This document shows positions 20,326 to 33,095 of a DNA stretch of 64,000 nt, piece by piece (within the stretch, counting starts at the first letter, position 1; every line of letters starts with the position of its first letter). The notes beneath the pieces were generated by a model. That model did not search any database. It worked only from the letters and a program-made list of their open reading frames with translations, and was not told the origin of the DNA. The position numbers and the translations under genes were made by a program. Origin of the DNA: Solea solea (lineage: Eukaryota; Chordata; Actinopteri; Pleuronectiformes; Soleidae); NCBI RefSeq assembly GCF_958295425.1, contig NC_081141.1:21440884-21504883 (forward strand). The letters run 5' to 3'.

Positions 20326-22400
20326 CCTTTGTCGCTGGATGAGGGTGGCCAGGGTCAGTGGCATCCATTCACCCCTCTCCCCCTGCAGGGCCATTCTCTG
20401 TCATCTGTCTGGATGGGTGCCCTCGCTTTGGGGAACAACACGATGAGAGGCCCTGGCTCCACTGCCATTTCTGCCTTTCATGTCTCCATCTAGGGCAGTG
20501 GTAGAGAGACGTGAAGGCGAGGACGGAGGGGGGAGGCGGGGGGGGGGCCAGGGTAAGCTACAAATGTCACCCATAAGGGGGGATTTAATTAAAAATGACA
20601 GGGGCTGGCGCTGGAGAGTGCAGCCACATATGCGCAGAATTTGGGCACAGTGAAAGCAAGTGCCTATGATTTATAATTCAAGTAATGCTCTGCTCTCCTT
20701 TTAATTCTACGGCCAAAGAAAAAAATATCAAAAGGCCGCCCCTGTGAGGCTAATCCAATATGATATTTTTAAGGGCAGGCGGTCAATGGCTTTTTGAAAA
20801 GCCAGCTTCTCCGTCTCCCTTTCTGCTTCTCTCTCTCTCTCTCCCTCCTCACTTGTCTGCGTCTCCCCATCTCCCTCTGCCGCTCCCTCCTTCTCTCCCC
20901 TGCACTTTCCGCTCTACAGTACCTCACCCCACCCCCTCGAGCCCAGACACAGAGCGGGCTGTGATAATGGAAACATCCCGCTCTCCGCCTCCCATTTCTC
21001 CTGCTAAGCTCTGTGCGCTTGGGGGAAATTGATTGTCTGGCGAGCCGATCTCAACGCTTCCAGCTGATGGTAGAGCCAGTTAAGTCCTTTTTTATTGAGG
21101 GTATGAGGGATTTTTAATGGGAATCGCATCAATGAACTGTGCAGCCACTTGGCATCTGCATGCAGGGGCTTTTTTCTAAAAAAAAAAAAAAATCAAACAA
21201 AAAAACCCCCAAACTTGCCCACTCATGTTCTCTGTCACTCAAGTCATCACACACACACACAGATAAAGGACAGTACATGCAAATGACAGACTCACTTCCA
21301 GGTAATTCCTTTTTCTGTGCCCTCACTCGCTCCGTCTCTTTCTGGGGGAGAATTCTGGTATTCAGCCTCCTATTGTGAGACCAGGTCACCTTACCCACAT
21401 ACCCCCCTTCCATGTTGGCACAAACTGGGCCATGGACAATCAATCATGGGGACCCACTCAGCACGGTGACCTGAGTGTGCCCACTTCCCCAGCCACACCC
21501 ACTGTGTGCCTATCTGCCCCGCTTCTGGGCCTGGATGAACAATTGCCTTATTGAGGCCAAGAAGTTGCACCGTGGTAGAAATCCAACACTTGCTCCCCCC
21601 CTCTTGCTTCCAAGGACAGAAAGGAGCCTATTATGTTCAAATATCCTCATTATGCACCTTAAGCCAGTCACTGTGGTAGTCTGTCAATCAAAGGTTTAAC
21701 AGGTGGAGTTGGAGAGTCAGACAGAGAGGGTCAGCAGGAAAGTAAAAAGACTGTCCTTTTTATCTATTGATTCGAGTCCTGACTCCCACTGGTCGCTCCT
21801 CAATAAAAGAACCCTGAGAGGAAGTGGGCTAATCCTGTGAAATTGGAAGGAGGGAATCGATTAAGACTGCTGAAGACTCCCTCCATTTCTCTCCATTCCT
21901 CTCCATCTTTACCTTCTCTAATTCTATTTTGCACTGTTTCTCTTTGTCCTCCCATTCACTTCAGCACTCTAAGAATCCTCATTAGTGAGCCCTGTTGAAC
22001 CCCACTCAGCTGAAGTGTGGCCCCTTTCAGATGCACCTGGAGCACTGTTTATCTCACTGCCTGCCTCTCTGTTTCACAAACAACTACAGACTCAGGATGA
22101 AACATCCATACAGACCAGCGAAAACAACTCCAGATCTGAGGAGGGAGGTAGCACCGAGTCACCTGGCCTGTTTCTGACTCTTTTTGTCTTTGTACGAGGA
22201 AATTGGAGTGTGATTCTGGGCTGAGAAGTAACTAATTGGCCAGTGAGGCGCTGAGCGAGAACACGCTCAAGCACAGTTGTTTCATTTCTTCACCCAGAGC
22301 CGATCAGAGTCTCTTTAATGCCTTTCAGTGGGCTGGTTATAGGCCTGCGTCAATAACGCTCTGATGAAGAAGTACAGTGCTATTCCCAGTAAGCTTCTCT

Positions 22401-24988
22401 ATAAGCTGAGGTATAAACTGATGGGTTAGTGCTCCCCCTTGCTCTCCATCCATCAGACTATTTAATTCACTTGAGTTAAACTGGATGTTTTCCATGTAAA
22501 CAAAGACTTGATGAGCATTCAGGTCAGGGGGACCGACGTTTCTTTCTCGTGCCAGAAAAACTGGAGGTCGGCGCGTTGAAACGCTTCCCTATCCATATTC
22601 CTGACCGCAGCAACTCTCTCTAATCCCAAACTGGTACGAACTAGTTCTGTCGGCTCTGTGAGCGTTTTCAACCTTCGCTCATCTCATGTCCCTTTACACC
22701 ATTTTGTGAGTGGACAGAGAGGGTGGTGCTCGGGGAGCAAACAGAGCAGCTGTCATGCTTTACAGGCGGCCGGCACAGTCAGGGCCAGACACTGTAAATG
22801 TTTACAGACCCTCAGGGTCACGCAGGGCCAGCGAGGCACGTTAAACACTGTCTGCCGAGCTCCGTGTGCCACAACTGCACAATCAGCTCAGCTAAACAGC
22901 CCTCCTCTCAATGAGTAGCCAAACAGCACTGCAATACAAGGTCTAAGTGCAGAGCGAATGAAGCTGTTTAGAATTCCTCAGAGTAGAAAAAGCAACACGG
23001 AGACAAACGGAAACCGGAGAGTCAGTTTTCCTTTACTTATTCACAGTCAGGGTTAACGACCCGTTTCCATCATTCACCATGACCAGTAGATAAAACACAA
23101 ACGACAAACACAAGCCCCGCTCGTTTCCTCACTGTGAGCAATGCTGAACTCCATCGCTACATGTCACTTTGTCCACTTACATTTCCGTCCAAGGGCTTGT
23201 GGAGGCTCCAGGGTCTTGCTGACACACACCGGGTGCTGGGGTGGAGGGTTTTGCCTCCTCTGCAGACAGGCCAGCATGGCGAGGTGGGCACAGTACGACA
23301 GCCGGGGGAGTTCTAAGGCCAACCTAGATCAGGGAAAAAAAAGAGCAAGAAAAAGAGAAAGATATGAGCGTTCAGTGAGCGAGGCAGAATGACTCAAGGT
23401 CAAAGCTCCATGGCTGTGTCTGGTAAGCCGGCAGGAGCTGGCTCTGGGCTAGATGGGCAAGGTTTCTCACCCAGGATTTAATTGGGAAAGTATGCCTACA
23501 GCTGCCTGCCTCTCAGCTCTGTGTGCTGAATGATAAACGCACACCTGCACCGGAGCCACACAGTTGACACGGGTTCAGAGCACAGTCCAGGCCAGTCACT
23601 CTGCAGCCCCAAACAGCACAGCCACACAGCCATTCAACCACATCTCCTGTCTATGAAACGGCCCCCAAAACAAACACACACACACACACAGAGTAGCAAC
23701 ACTTTGGCACATTCCTTCCAGGGCAGTGTGTATGTGGTGATTGATGGCATTATCTATGGACAGAAAGAAAAAATGGTAATGCTGAGAAAACAGCAGTCTG
23801 TCTACTCCAACTTAACATGCAACAGCTCTGGGGGACTGTCAGGAAAGGCCTGGGGGACTGAGCGGTGTCTGGATGTATGTGTAGCTGCGTGCTGAACTGT
23901 ATGGTTGTGTGTGAATGTTGTGTGTGTGTGCGAGAGCAAATGCGATGGTTCGGGAGGGGGAGACTGCCAACCGTACATCAGGACTAGTGACGGCACTAAT
24001 CAATCTCCCTCCAGGCCATAAATCTCTAGCTCTACACTCCCCCTTTTCCACCTTCACTCAGGAAAAGGGAGGCAGTTGCTGCTAGTTTCCTCTCAAAAAA
24101 AGAAGAAATTATATATATATATGAACCTTCAGCAATCGAGGAGCTTGCAGGGTATCATTCATCAGCAAGATACCAATGTCACACAGCACAATGATGACTG
24201 ATTACAAAGTCTTCTACTTGGATTATGTGCCAAATGAGAAAAGCCAAAGCAAAACCATTTAGGTCCAGACCATGAAGTGCTTTTATATGATAAGGATCAA
24301 GATTCACTCGTCCATAGTTCACTTAGAGGCTGCCGTTTGGTTTCCTGGAACATGTGCTCTTACCGTGTTACACTGTACAGTAAGATAATAGAGCGGAGCA
24401 GCCCTCCCACACCTCAAATGCACGAACCAAAGCAACTCTAATCTGGACTCTTATGTGTCGGAGCCTCTTGTCCAAGAAATGCATCGATGGAAAAACACTA
24501 TTACTTCCATCTGGGCCTCCTCCCATATTAAAACAAAGAACAGAAGCGAATATTTCATCTATGCCGTCAGCGCCAGCGTCTCCTGCCACGATGCGTGGCA
24601 GATTATTGAAAAATGATTTCTAACGTGCCTGTCACAGGCTTGTCCCCTGTTATTTATTTTCTCACTGAATCACTAAATGAACATTTAGCCACCTGCCATC
24701 AGTCCATTACTTAGCTTTATAGATTATCATTTTAATATGAAAGAAAGCAATTACAATGATTACAACATAAATTAATGTCAGTGCATGACGCACCGGGTCC
24801 TGTTCTTAACTCATTGAGAGACTGAAGCGACAATATAGATCATGAGTGGAAAAACATCAAAACAACAACCTTTGCAAATGAGAAAAATGCTCTTGTTGGA
24901 TTTACCAAGGTGGAAACTTGATGTTGAATATTATATTTAGTGTCATATTGTACTGCACCTTATTTATGTTTAATAGTTGATTTTGTCC

Positions 24989-25021
<33 letters not shown>

Positions 25022-26350
25022 CACATCCTGTAATTTAAATCCGAACTCGCTCACTTTTCATGTCACAGGTGCATTTGTGAACATTGTGAACAACAGAGCT
25101 TAGAGCCTGTGCATGTTTTTAATTTACTGTTTCACAAACATGCTTCCACCCACCCCAACACACACACACACACACACAGATAAAGTAAAAGCTGATTAAA
25201 AAAGCACGGATTTAAAAATGAAAAAAAGAAAGCATAATAAACCATCTTGCTGCCTGTAATTAAGGTTAAATGATTTTTTTTCTTGTCGGAGCAGTTGAAG
25301 ATTTGAAGCAGGCATTTCAGAAAAATGCATCATTCCGACAAAGAATTTCGTCTTTTATACATAAAAAAAAAACCTGTTTAATAAAACATTTTTTTCCAAG
25401 ACATTAAATGTGACCTCAGACCCTGAGGGCTTGTACAAAACACTTAACACATGTATTTTTTTTTAAAAACAAAAACCTGTCAGACACGGCACAAAACAAC
25501 ACCTTTAACACAAACCTGATGATGTGAAAAAACTGTTGATAATAAATAGTCAAAAAACCTACTATAAAAATAAAGTAAATACAAATTCCAGACTAAGACT
25601 TTGCAGTTAATAGCCAGTTTTTTGTTAGCTCTCCCTTATCCACACAAACGCACACATACATACACTCACATTGCAGATGGAAGAGAGGGGCCACTCTATT
25701 TCTCACCAGGTGCTCGAGCGAAAAAGGTCGCTCGCGGTGCCATTTCCTCTCACACACAGGCAGGCCTGGCCCAAACACACTGGCACTTTGAGCTCATTAC
25801 TGGCTATTCACATAATCCTTTCTCTGTGTCCTCTCTGCGAGGATACTAATTTCACAACAAGTCCATCCTCACAGCCCATTTGTTAAAAGATAGTGGTTGA
25901 AAGAGAGAAAAGGGACACATGGTGCAGATTGAGACTAAAAGCTAGTCTTAAGCGGGCATACCTCTGCAGTTTCCCCCCCATCTTTGAAATGAAAGACAAT
26001 CGTGTAACTACCCTCCATTTTTATCCATTTGCTGCTCACCAAATGTATTCTGAGGCATTATACTTCACTGAGAGAGACCTGCTTTTTTCAATTCAATTTC
26101 AGGAACCAATTTTCTCCTATTATTGCCTTTAAGAGCGAGGCAGAGGGAGCAAGTCTTTGACTTGTTTGCCGTGTTCCCCCTTTTTCCCCCTCATCGCCTC
26201 CTATTAGGTTATTGTTCTACTTAGCAGATGTCTCTCAATGGCAGGAAATTATCTCCAAACCAAAACCCTGTGACCCATCATCCAGCTGCCCTAAAACAGC
26301 CCGTCAAGCCCAGGTCAATCCCCGGGAAGGTGCTGCAGAATGTGTGAGTG
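22401..26350. other. Gene-free stretch with scattered simple repeats
   Basis: It contains CA tracts near 23669-23690 and 25158-25180, a short (TA)n at 24110-24122 and (CTAT)n at 24989-25020. The part 24600-25580 is AT-rich and without structure that I can name. No gene recognised. Confidence 0.4.
24989..25020. repeat. (CTAT)n microsatellite
   Basis: Eight CTAT units. Confidence 0.95.
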
Positions 26351-26353
26351 AGG

Positions 26354-26378
26354 ACACACACACACACACACACACACA
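26354..26378. repeat. (CA)n microsatellite
   Basis: About 12 CA units at the left edge of a dispersed repeat. Confidence 0.95.
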
Positions 26379-26382
26379 TTAA

Positions 26383-26510
26383 GGACACCATAATGCATTA
26401 TCCTCACCATAACCTAATTCTAAACCTAACCATAAAACCAGGTCTTAACCCTGAAAAAGCACTTAAAATTAATGTATGTTTTTTTTGGACCTCACATATA
26501 AATATAAGTA
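26383..26510. repeat. Dispersed repeat between two CA tracts (CCTAACC-rich)
   Basis: GGACACCATAATGCATTATC, CTCACCATAACCTAATTC, AACCATAAAACCAGGTCTTA, CCCTGAAAAAGCACTTAA and TTTGGACCTCACA follow one another. This series resembles a common fish repeat with GGACC/CCTCAC ends and a telomere-like CCTAACC middle. The CA tracts on both sides are typical of its insertion context. Confidence 0.5.
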
Positions 26511-27443
26511 CACACACACACACGCTGCCCTCGACACACCACGCGTAGAAAAAAATGATTTGAAGAAAAAACACCTGCACTCCACTCACTCATCAAATCC
26601 ACTCACAGGTCTCCTATTACACCAGTGCGGGATATCTCAAAAGCCAGGATGGCTATCGGTTCTTTCTGCAAATGCTGCTGCAGGGTTTGCAACGGGGGCG
26701 GGAGATCAGTCCCATGAGATGAGGGAATAAGGCAGAATCAAGAGGCGGTGGGCTTGGCAGAGGGCTGTTTTCTTAGTTAAAAGGTTCTTAAACTTCAGGG
26801 GAGATCAGAAGAGAAGCTCCCCGTGCCCACAGCTGCCTGCTCAGATAAGCATCCTGCCAAGTGTGCAGTGTAACACGGTGGTCAAGGGTGAATGAGCAGA
26901 GTGCATGTGTGTTTTGAGCTATATGTATGTGGTATAGCCGAAAGAGAGCAGAATATTTGAAACGCGGTACATTTGCAGTGCAGGCAATATCAACAATAGT
27001 TGATAGATTTAAAGTTATTTTGACTCATTCATTCATCAGGTAGTTCCTGCGTTCAAACTAAATCATGCCAGTTTCATTTCCATTTTATTAATTAAAACTG
27101 GGTTTTGTGAGAGAAAGAGGATTGGGGTGAGAGACAGACATGTCGCATTTCTTACAGTAATGAAAGTTTAAAAAAAGTGAGTGAACCTCACAACTCAGCC
27201 TGAAAACGATGCTTTTTATTAACTGTAGGCTGGGTGCTTTAGTTGCTTAGTGATCAAGTATTTTAGTTGCCTAACCCTTACACCTGAACTATTTTTGCAG
27301 CAATTTTTTACCAGATAAACAAGTTCCACTCAAGCGTTGCCCTCATGCAGTAGTGCAATCATTTAAAAAACCTACTAAGATGTGAAATAAATGTCATAAA
27401 TGTTGCAATCGGATTTCTTTTCTACCTCATCCAGAGGAGGTTT
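26511..27443. other. Gene-free stretch, nothing recognised
   Basis: Unique-looking sequence without repeats longer than a short CA tract at 26512-26523 and without splice-supported open frames. Confidence 0.3.
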
Positions 27444-27657
27444 AAGGCTACATCAGAAACTACTCGGGTTACTACCAGACGAGTGTTTCGTGTTAACTCC
27501 ATTATGGTTTTCACAGGTTCCAGTTTCAGCCCGTCCAGACTAAAACGCTGCCGACACAGTTTCAGATTGAAAACGCCACGGCTGTGTTTTCTTTCCTGGA
27601 AAAAAACTCTGGAAATCTTTGGGATAGTATGAAAATGGAGTAGTGTGGATGTGGCCC
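27444..27657. mobile_element. MITE-like element (GGCYACATC family), copy 1
   Basis: The left end reads GGCTACATCAGAAACTACTC and the right end GTAGTGTGGATGTGGCC, forming short inverted termini. The interior carries GTCCAGACTAAAACGCTG and TTGAAAACGCCACGGCTGTG. This 'fold to the CCACATCCACAC terminus' arrangement is common to non-autonomous DNA elements in fish. Confidence 0.45.
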
Positions 27658-28065
27658 ATCTGTCTCCAGTGAAACTCCTCCTCGCCGTGTAGGATCAGCC
27701 ATGGACCGGGAGCCTGGCAGACTGCCTCGACAATGAGCAGGGGTGGGGCTGCAGTCTAATTGAATGGTGACCCTACTGTCTCACTGTGGGACACCCCATG
27801 CAGTGCTTTTAACAAGCTGCTGTGTCTCCCCTCTTAATAAGCCCAAACAAGTTAATCCAATCGACACACTCAAACCCTTTCTTTTTCTTTAACAAGGCAC
27901 TGCCTCTACCCCCTTAATCCCCAGCTCCCCCTTTTCCGTCACCATACCGTCACATGAATGGAGGGAGAGTGAAAAGCTCCATTAGGAAGGACTGGCTGTA
28001 AACCCCCTCGGCTCGGCACTTTCAACACACCCACACTAAATAATTTGCACTCATACTGTATATTC

Positions 28066-28100
<35 letters not shown>

Positions 28101-31100
28101 AAACGCTCACATGTGCCCGATAAGACTGGTCTCTTTGGACATGACACACAATGAAAGGGTTATGTTTGCCATCCCTGATTCACACACACACACACACTAA
28201 CAAAACAACACACAAACAAAAATTCTGAGGGGACGTTTGCTGACAGGCACGCACACTGGGACATAAAAAAGGCATTGTTAATAAACCCACCCAGCTCCAC
28301 AAACAAGAGCCACTGATTCCCTCACAATACAAGCCCCTGGATGCACTCACCCACCAGCTCGGCACAACCTCGCACCAGCACAATAAATAACCTGCACAAC
28401 AAAAGGCCATTGTGTGTAAAAGCCTACAGTTTAGGCATTATTGCCATGATATACAGTGCCAGAGCAACATATTGGCAGCTGAGTCTTATATATACGATGT
28501 TATTGGGGTTTATATGCAGCCTTGTGCGCCGTATGCAGTCATATTTATAAGAGGTTTCTGTGCAGATGAAAGGCATCTTGGCAAAAAAACACTCAGCTGT
28601 TTGCTTTCCATATTCCAGTCAGCTTCAATATCTTCACCCATGGGATGAAGGGTGAGGAATGTCTGGCGGTCCAATGGAAACGAGTCGTCTGTCATATCTA
28701 ATCAAAACACGCCTGCCTAGACTAATGTCAACCCCGTAATAGCAATAAAGACTAATTGACTTCACAGCCAACTGCTGCATCCTTGTGCTGGGCTAGGTTT
28801 CATCAATAGTAACTACTAGGCTCAAAAAGCATTATTGCTATGTGGCAACCACACTCAAAACACACAGCAAACATGAAATGTAGATATAGATTTATACTGA
28901 GGCTGTGAGTTTGAACCTATAACCAGACGCAGATTGGATGGATGTGTTACAAACGCTGGAAGTGACAAATGTCGACGGTCCTATGAATAATAGAGGCTAT
29001 TATGTTGTATTAAAGCATATGTTTTCAGCCATCACACAGGATGCACTCTCACGATGAATTGTGGACGAGCCGGTGTTGAGCCGTCACTTAACACAGAAAA
29101 TTATTAGCGTGAGAGTTTTGTTTTATACGAGCCTGCGTGTGGTTGACATTTACAGGTTCATATTTTAAGATTCAACCATAATAATTGTACATACGACACA
29201 GTGTACAAAACACACAACTCAAGCACAAATGTTTTATGGCATCTTAAGATGGAGCGAGCTCTGGGATTGTTTCCTACATTACACCTCACATTGTTCAGTG
29301 GTTTTTTTTTTGCACCAGTACCTTGGATTCCTGACATACTCTGCTCCCTGGTATGAAAAAGAAAAATATATCAGAAAACATTGTTGTGGGCTTGTTCCTC
29401 TACAACAGGAAACAATTTGCTGCTCACTGCAATCCTTGGAAGCAACCAAAGTGACCAATTTTCCTGAGGTCCCAGCTACAGAAGTCTCAGTGTGCTGCTC
29501 TTTTTTACCCCTGCAATAAAAGTGAGTAGTGCACAGAGACAACAGCAAAGCTCAAGCCTCATCAGCTAAACCTGGACATGAGTCAGTCAACTGAAACCTA
29601 GACGAGTATTTTGCAAATGTTCTTTAAATGAAAGAGTAATATTAACTGGGTGGAAATGTGTGTTATATGGACGTATGAGAAGTCAAAGCATATAAAAGCC
29701 GATTAATCCACAGATAAGCCCCACCCTCATTTCTACAAAAAAAAACATCAGAAATGAATAAATGTCACTCAATGTTGAGGTAATCCAAGAAAATCTGCAA
29801 TAGATTAAAAAAAAAAAAGGATATTTCCTTACTTCTCCAATGACATAAAGTCGACCTTATTAGAATTGCATCTATTAACACTAGGTGGCAGCAGCATCAA
29901 ATACTTGATAAGTGGACAGCATGTGTTTTTGCGTGAGAAATTACATTTACGAGGTTCAGTGAATGCATCTCTAGACTGAACACAATGTGGACGTTTACAG
30001 TGGCCTTTAACTGGGTCAATATAGCCATTGTCCTATAGTTTAGTGATAGCCGTGCTAATAGCCAGTAGCAACCATGGCTTTGGAACTATGGTGAGCAGTG
30101 ATCTGTCCATCGGTCACCGCCGGAGCCAGGGTTGATGATGGGATGTAAAATATCCCGAGCTGTTTAATTGGTCTGGCAATAGCAATCTGTCAGGGCTATT
30201 TAAACAAGAATGACCACATTTAATTAAAACCAACATTAAACATATTTATCTTTCAACAGGGAAAAATATAATTAGTCCTAAAATGACCAAAATTCAAGTG
30301 AATGTAAAAGAGAATTACACCAAACTAATTACAGAAGCCCTGACAGAAAAATTGGTGTATTGTGTGCACTAATCACCAGCCTAAAACCCATATCATGTTT
30401 GTGTCCCCAAGCTGCAGAGTCCCCTCACTTAAATCTGCCCGTTTTCAGCACAGTACAACCACAGTCTTTGTGCTCCTGCGGATGCCAGCCACTGACTTTG
30501 AGCAATGAGTGCTTGGCTGAAGACTGTCAGACAAACCACAGGGGAAACGCATCCTCTCCACCTCTTATTGCCACAACCTTTGTTGTATTGTTTTGCACCG
30601 CTGTAGCGTCAGTCGTCATCTATTACCGCTTTCACGCAGAAACCCTGCGAACGCTGTGACATGCTGAACAGATGTGAAGGGCAGCCGCGGAGATCATCAC
30701 AGATGTTGATCACAGATACACAACCATGTTAAAAACAAAATTTTGCCCTAAAAAAAAAAATATCAAACTGATTCTTTGTGAGATTTTTGCAGCAGATGCT
30801 GCCTCACCAGGCAGGACTTAAGAACATAAATCACCCAACGCTCCACACTAACTTCAGCCAAATGTGAAAAATGAGCTGCGCTTTGTTGGTTTTCATGCTA
30901 GGATTTATATTTTCCTCAGTAAACCTTATTACACACCATTTGTTAAAGCATTGTTGATATTGCAAAATGTCTTATCCCAATCTGACACAATTCTTTATTG
31001 TTCTAGACAGGTCCATTCACAGCTTAACACAACAACAATAAAACAAGGGCTCTTCCCCCCCCCCTCTACCCATCCTATGGTGGCTCACTTGAATATTCAA

Positions 31101-31700
31101 ACAGTGTTCATTGTCTTTTTGTGTTTTGTTCATTGTTTGTTGTGCTGTCATTCCTCAGATTGGCTCCTGAACTTCAAAGAAAAAGGCTTATGTCAATTTA
31201 TGATGAAATGGAGTGAGCAGGCGAGAGGGGGAAAAAAAGGGAAAGAGTGGAGCAGAGAAAACCTTCACGCTAAATGGCCCTGCCTCAAAATATATGCTTA
31301 TTAATGGGCGTTCAATAAATCAATGGAATATAATTAAATTCACAACAATGTGATTTCTTTTCTCACTTGCTGAAACCTGACTCCGAGTATGGCTCTCTGC
31401 AGGGCCTAAGGTGACCCCAATTCCCATGGTCCAAAGGACAACTCTGCCGTCTTTCACTGGAGGGTGTCACCGATCCAATAGTCAGTCATGCATAACATTA
31501 GTGTGTCGTGAAGCCCACAAGGCAATCAAACGGTGCACTGCCGAAATGTTGACACTGATCTCATTTGATATATTTGAAGTGAGACAAAGCCATTTTTGCT
31601 CTGCTGGATATTAAGAACTATAAAAGACAGAATGACACAGCAGCTCAAAGCTAAGCTAACTGGGAAGGAAGCAGACATTTTTCCCTGCATATTTTCCTCC
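27658..31700. other. Gene-free stretch with CA tracts and one CTCF-like motif
   Basis: CA tracts lie at 28068-28098 and 28181-28197. ACACTAGGTGGCAGCAG at 29878-29894 fits the CTCF core in the same orientation as the site at 15146. The open frame of 99 codons at 30360-30659 has a hydrophobic segment but no signal of coding selection that I can see. No gene recognised. Confidence 0.35.
28068..28098. repeat. (CA)n microsatellite
   Basis: About 15 CA units. Confidence 0.95.
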
Positions 31701-31709
31701 TCGCCGCAG

Positions 31710-31842
31710 TTTCCGTCACCGAGGCTCAGCAGTCTTTCCTTTGACTCCATAATGTGTGCTATCCAGCTGTTGTCATCCCGCTCGCTCTTGAAGCTGGCCT
31801 ACACCGTGCCAGCACAGGGAATCCAGTTGGACATAGTGGGAG
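31710..31842 (+). other. Weak candidate exon A (133 nt)
   Basis: A pyrimidine-rich acceptor (TTTTCCTCCTCGCCGCAG) precedes an open stretch that ends at GGGAG|GTGAGG, a good donor. It would encode FPSPRLSSLSF, DSIMCAIQLLSS, RSLLKLAYTVPAQG and IQLDIVG with coding-like codon use. No domain is recognised and no partner exon is secure, so this may be chance in a GC-rich noncoding element. Confidence 0.18.
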
Positions 31843-32703
31843 GTGAGGCTTCGCTTGGTAATCACCTGCTGGCTAAAAGCACAGATGGCACAGACACCGG
31901 CAAGATGTTTGTGCAGCAGCATTTGGAGAAGTCTTCCTGACAGGCTGACAGACAAAACACAGGAACCCGAGAAAAGCCACAGCGAGTGCGGGGATTACCG
32001 CATGCAGATTGGATGCAGAAACCTGGCAACCTGTGAGTGAGCGAGCTGCCCGAAGTGCACAGAGTTAACGCATCGATCTCTTGTGTTAACAGGCAACGCC
32101 TCGGGGTGTCACTCAGTGATTGGTGATGGTGAAAAGTGGGCAGGCCGTAATGATTTAAAATAATAGACGCTTTCCATGACAAAGGCAACCTGATAAAGCT
32201 TCCTGTTATCAGCAAGTTTGTCCAGCCAAGGAGAGAATTAAGAAGCGAGGTCATCATGGAGATAACGGCATATGTGGAGCCTGATTATCTCTTCCCTCCC
32301 AAGGATTTTTGATACCTGCTCAGTGCTCCTGTGATTTATTTAGTAGAACAAAGACTTGCGCTCTGCTTCAGGTTTCAGGACTACACTTCAAGGAGAACGC
32401 AGCGGGTGTACACCTGTTAAGATTTATTTTCGAGCCGCCATGACTTTAAATCTTCCGACACCCTGGAGACAGCCACTTTTGAGGTTCCACCGGGATTAGC
32501 GCGAGATATATGCTGATATACAGTATATGTACGCAGCGCTTTGAGTGGATATGCAACCGTCACTGAAATCAGGTGCAAAGCCCGTTAGATTTTCCCCCCC
32601 TAAGCTCTTGTTGGACGAATATCATTTAGTTTATCAATGTTGCTCGCAGATATTATTTTATGTTAGTCGAGGCTCCTGGCACTTCAAACATACCAGCGCA
32701 AAA

Positions 32704-32808
32704 ATGCCCCCGGAGACATCCGTCTTCGTGAAGACTCCCCAGCAGATGAGCTCCTTCTGCTCCGTGTGTTACTGCTCCATGCCTTGGTTTGTCCTTCACA
32801 AGAGACAG
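32704..32808 (+). other. Weak candidate exon B (105 nt from an ATG to a donor)
   Basis: From ATG at 32704 to CAG|gtaata at 32809 there are 35 open codons with strongly C/G-biased third positions. The product has MPPETSVFVKTPQQM and FCSVCYCSMPWFVLHKRQ. The frame stays open upstream to about 32545. I recognise no family. It could be a small cysteine-containing exon or a chance frame. Confidence 0.2.
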
Positions 32809-33040
32809 GTAATACTGCCAAGACCCAGTAATTAGTGCAGATGGAGACTGTAATACTCTCTTCCCCTCCCTGCAGAAATGCCAAGAGAGGCAATCTATAA
32901 ATTCCTGCATATTAATGCAATTTAAAACCACTCTAGACACCTTGCTGTAGGCAGGTGATAAAAAGGTGAAAGGCACACAGCTGCTGATATGTCAGTGACA
33001 TCAGTTCTGTCTCAGCAAGTTACTCATGTGACACCTGCAT

Positions 33041-33042
<2 letters not shown>

Positions 33043-33093
<51 letters not shown>
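33043..33093. repeat. (CA)n microsatellite
   Basis: About 25 CA units. Confidence 0.95.

Positions 33094-33095
<2 letters not shown>

Larger units (their letters stand above)
17418..22400. other. Gene-free stretch with simple repeats and a possible noncoding element
   Basis: It holds a (CCCT)n tract at 19021-19066, a short CA tract at 19199-19215, a poly-G run at 20312-20325 and CT-rich sequence around 20820-20890. The segment 20560-21130 is CNE-like: TTTAATTAAAAATGACA, GATTTATAATTCAAG and TTTTTAATGGGAATC words without repeats. A minus-strand open frame of 204 codons at 18277-18891 and a plus-strand frame of 175 codons at 19328-19855 have no recognisable domain. Confidence 0.4.

Noticed and set aside
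21943..22224. Possible exon after an excellent acceptor (CCTCCCATTCACTTCAG) near 21964
   Set aside because: The only long open frame in this stretch has an in-frame TAA a few bases after the acceptor, so the two signals do not belong together.
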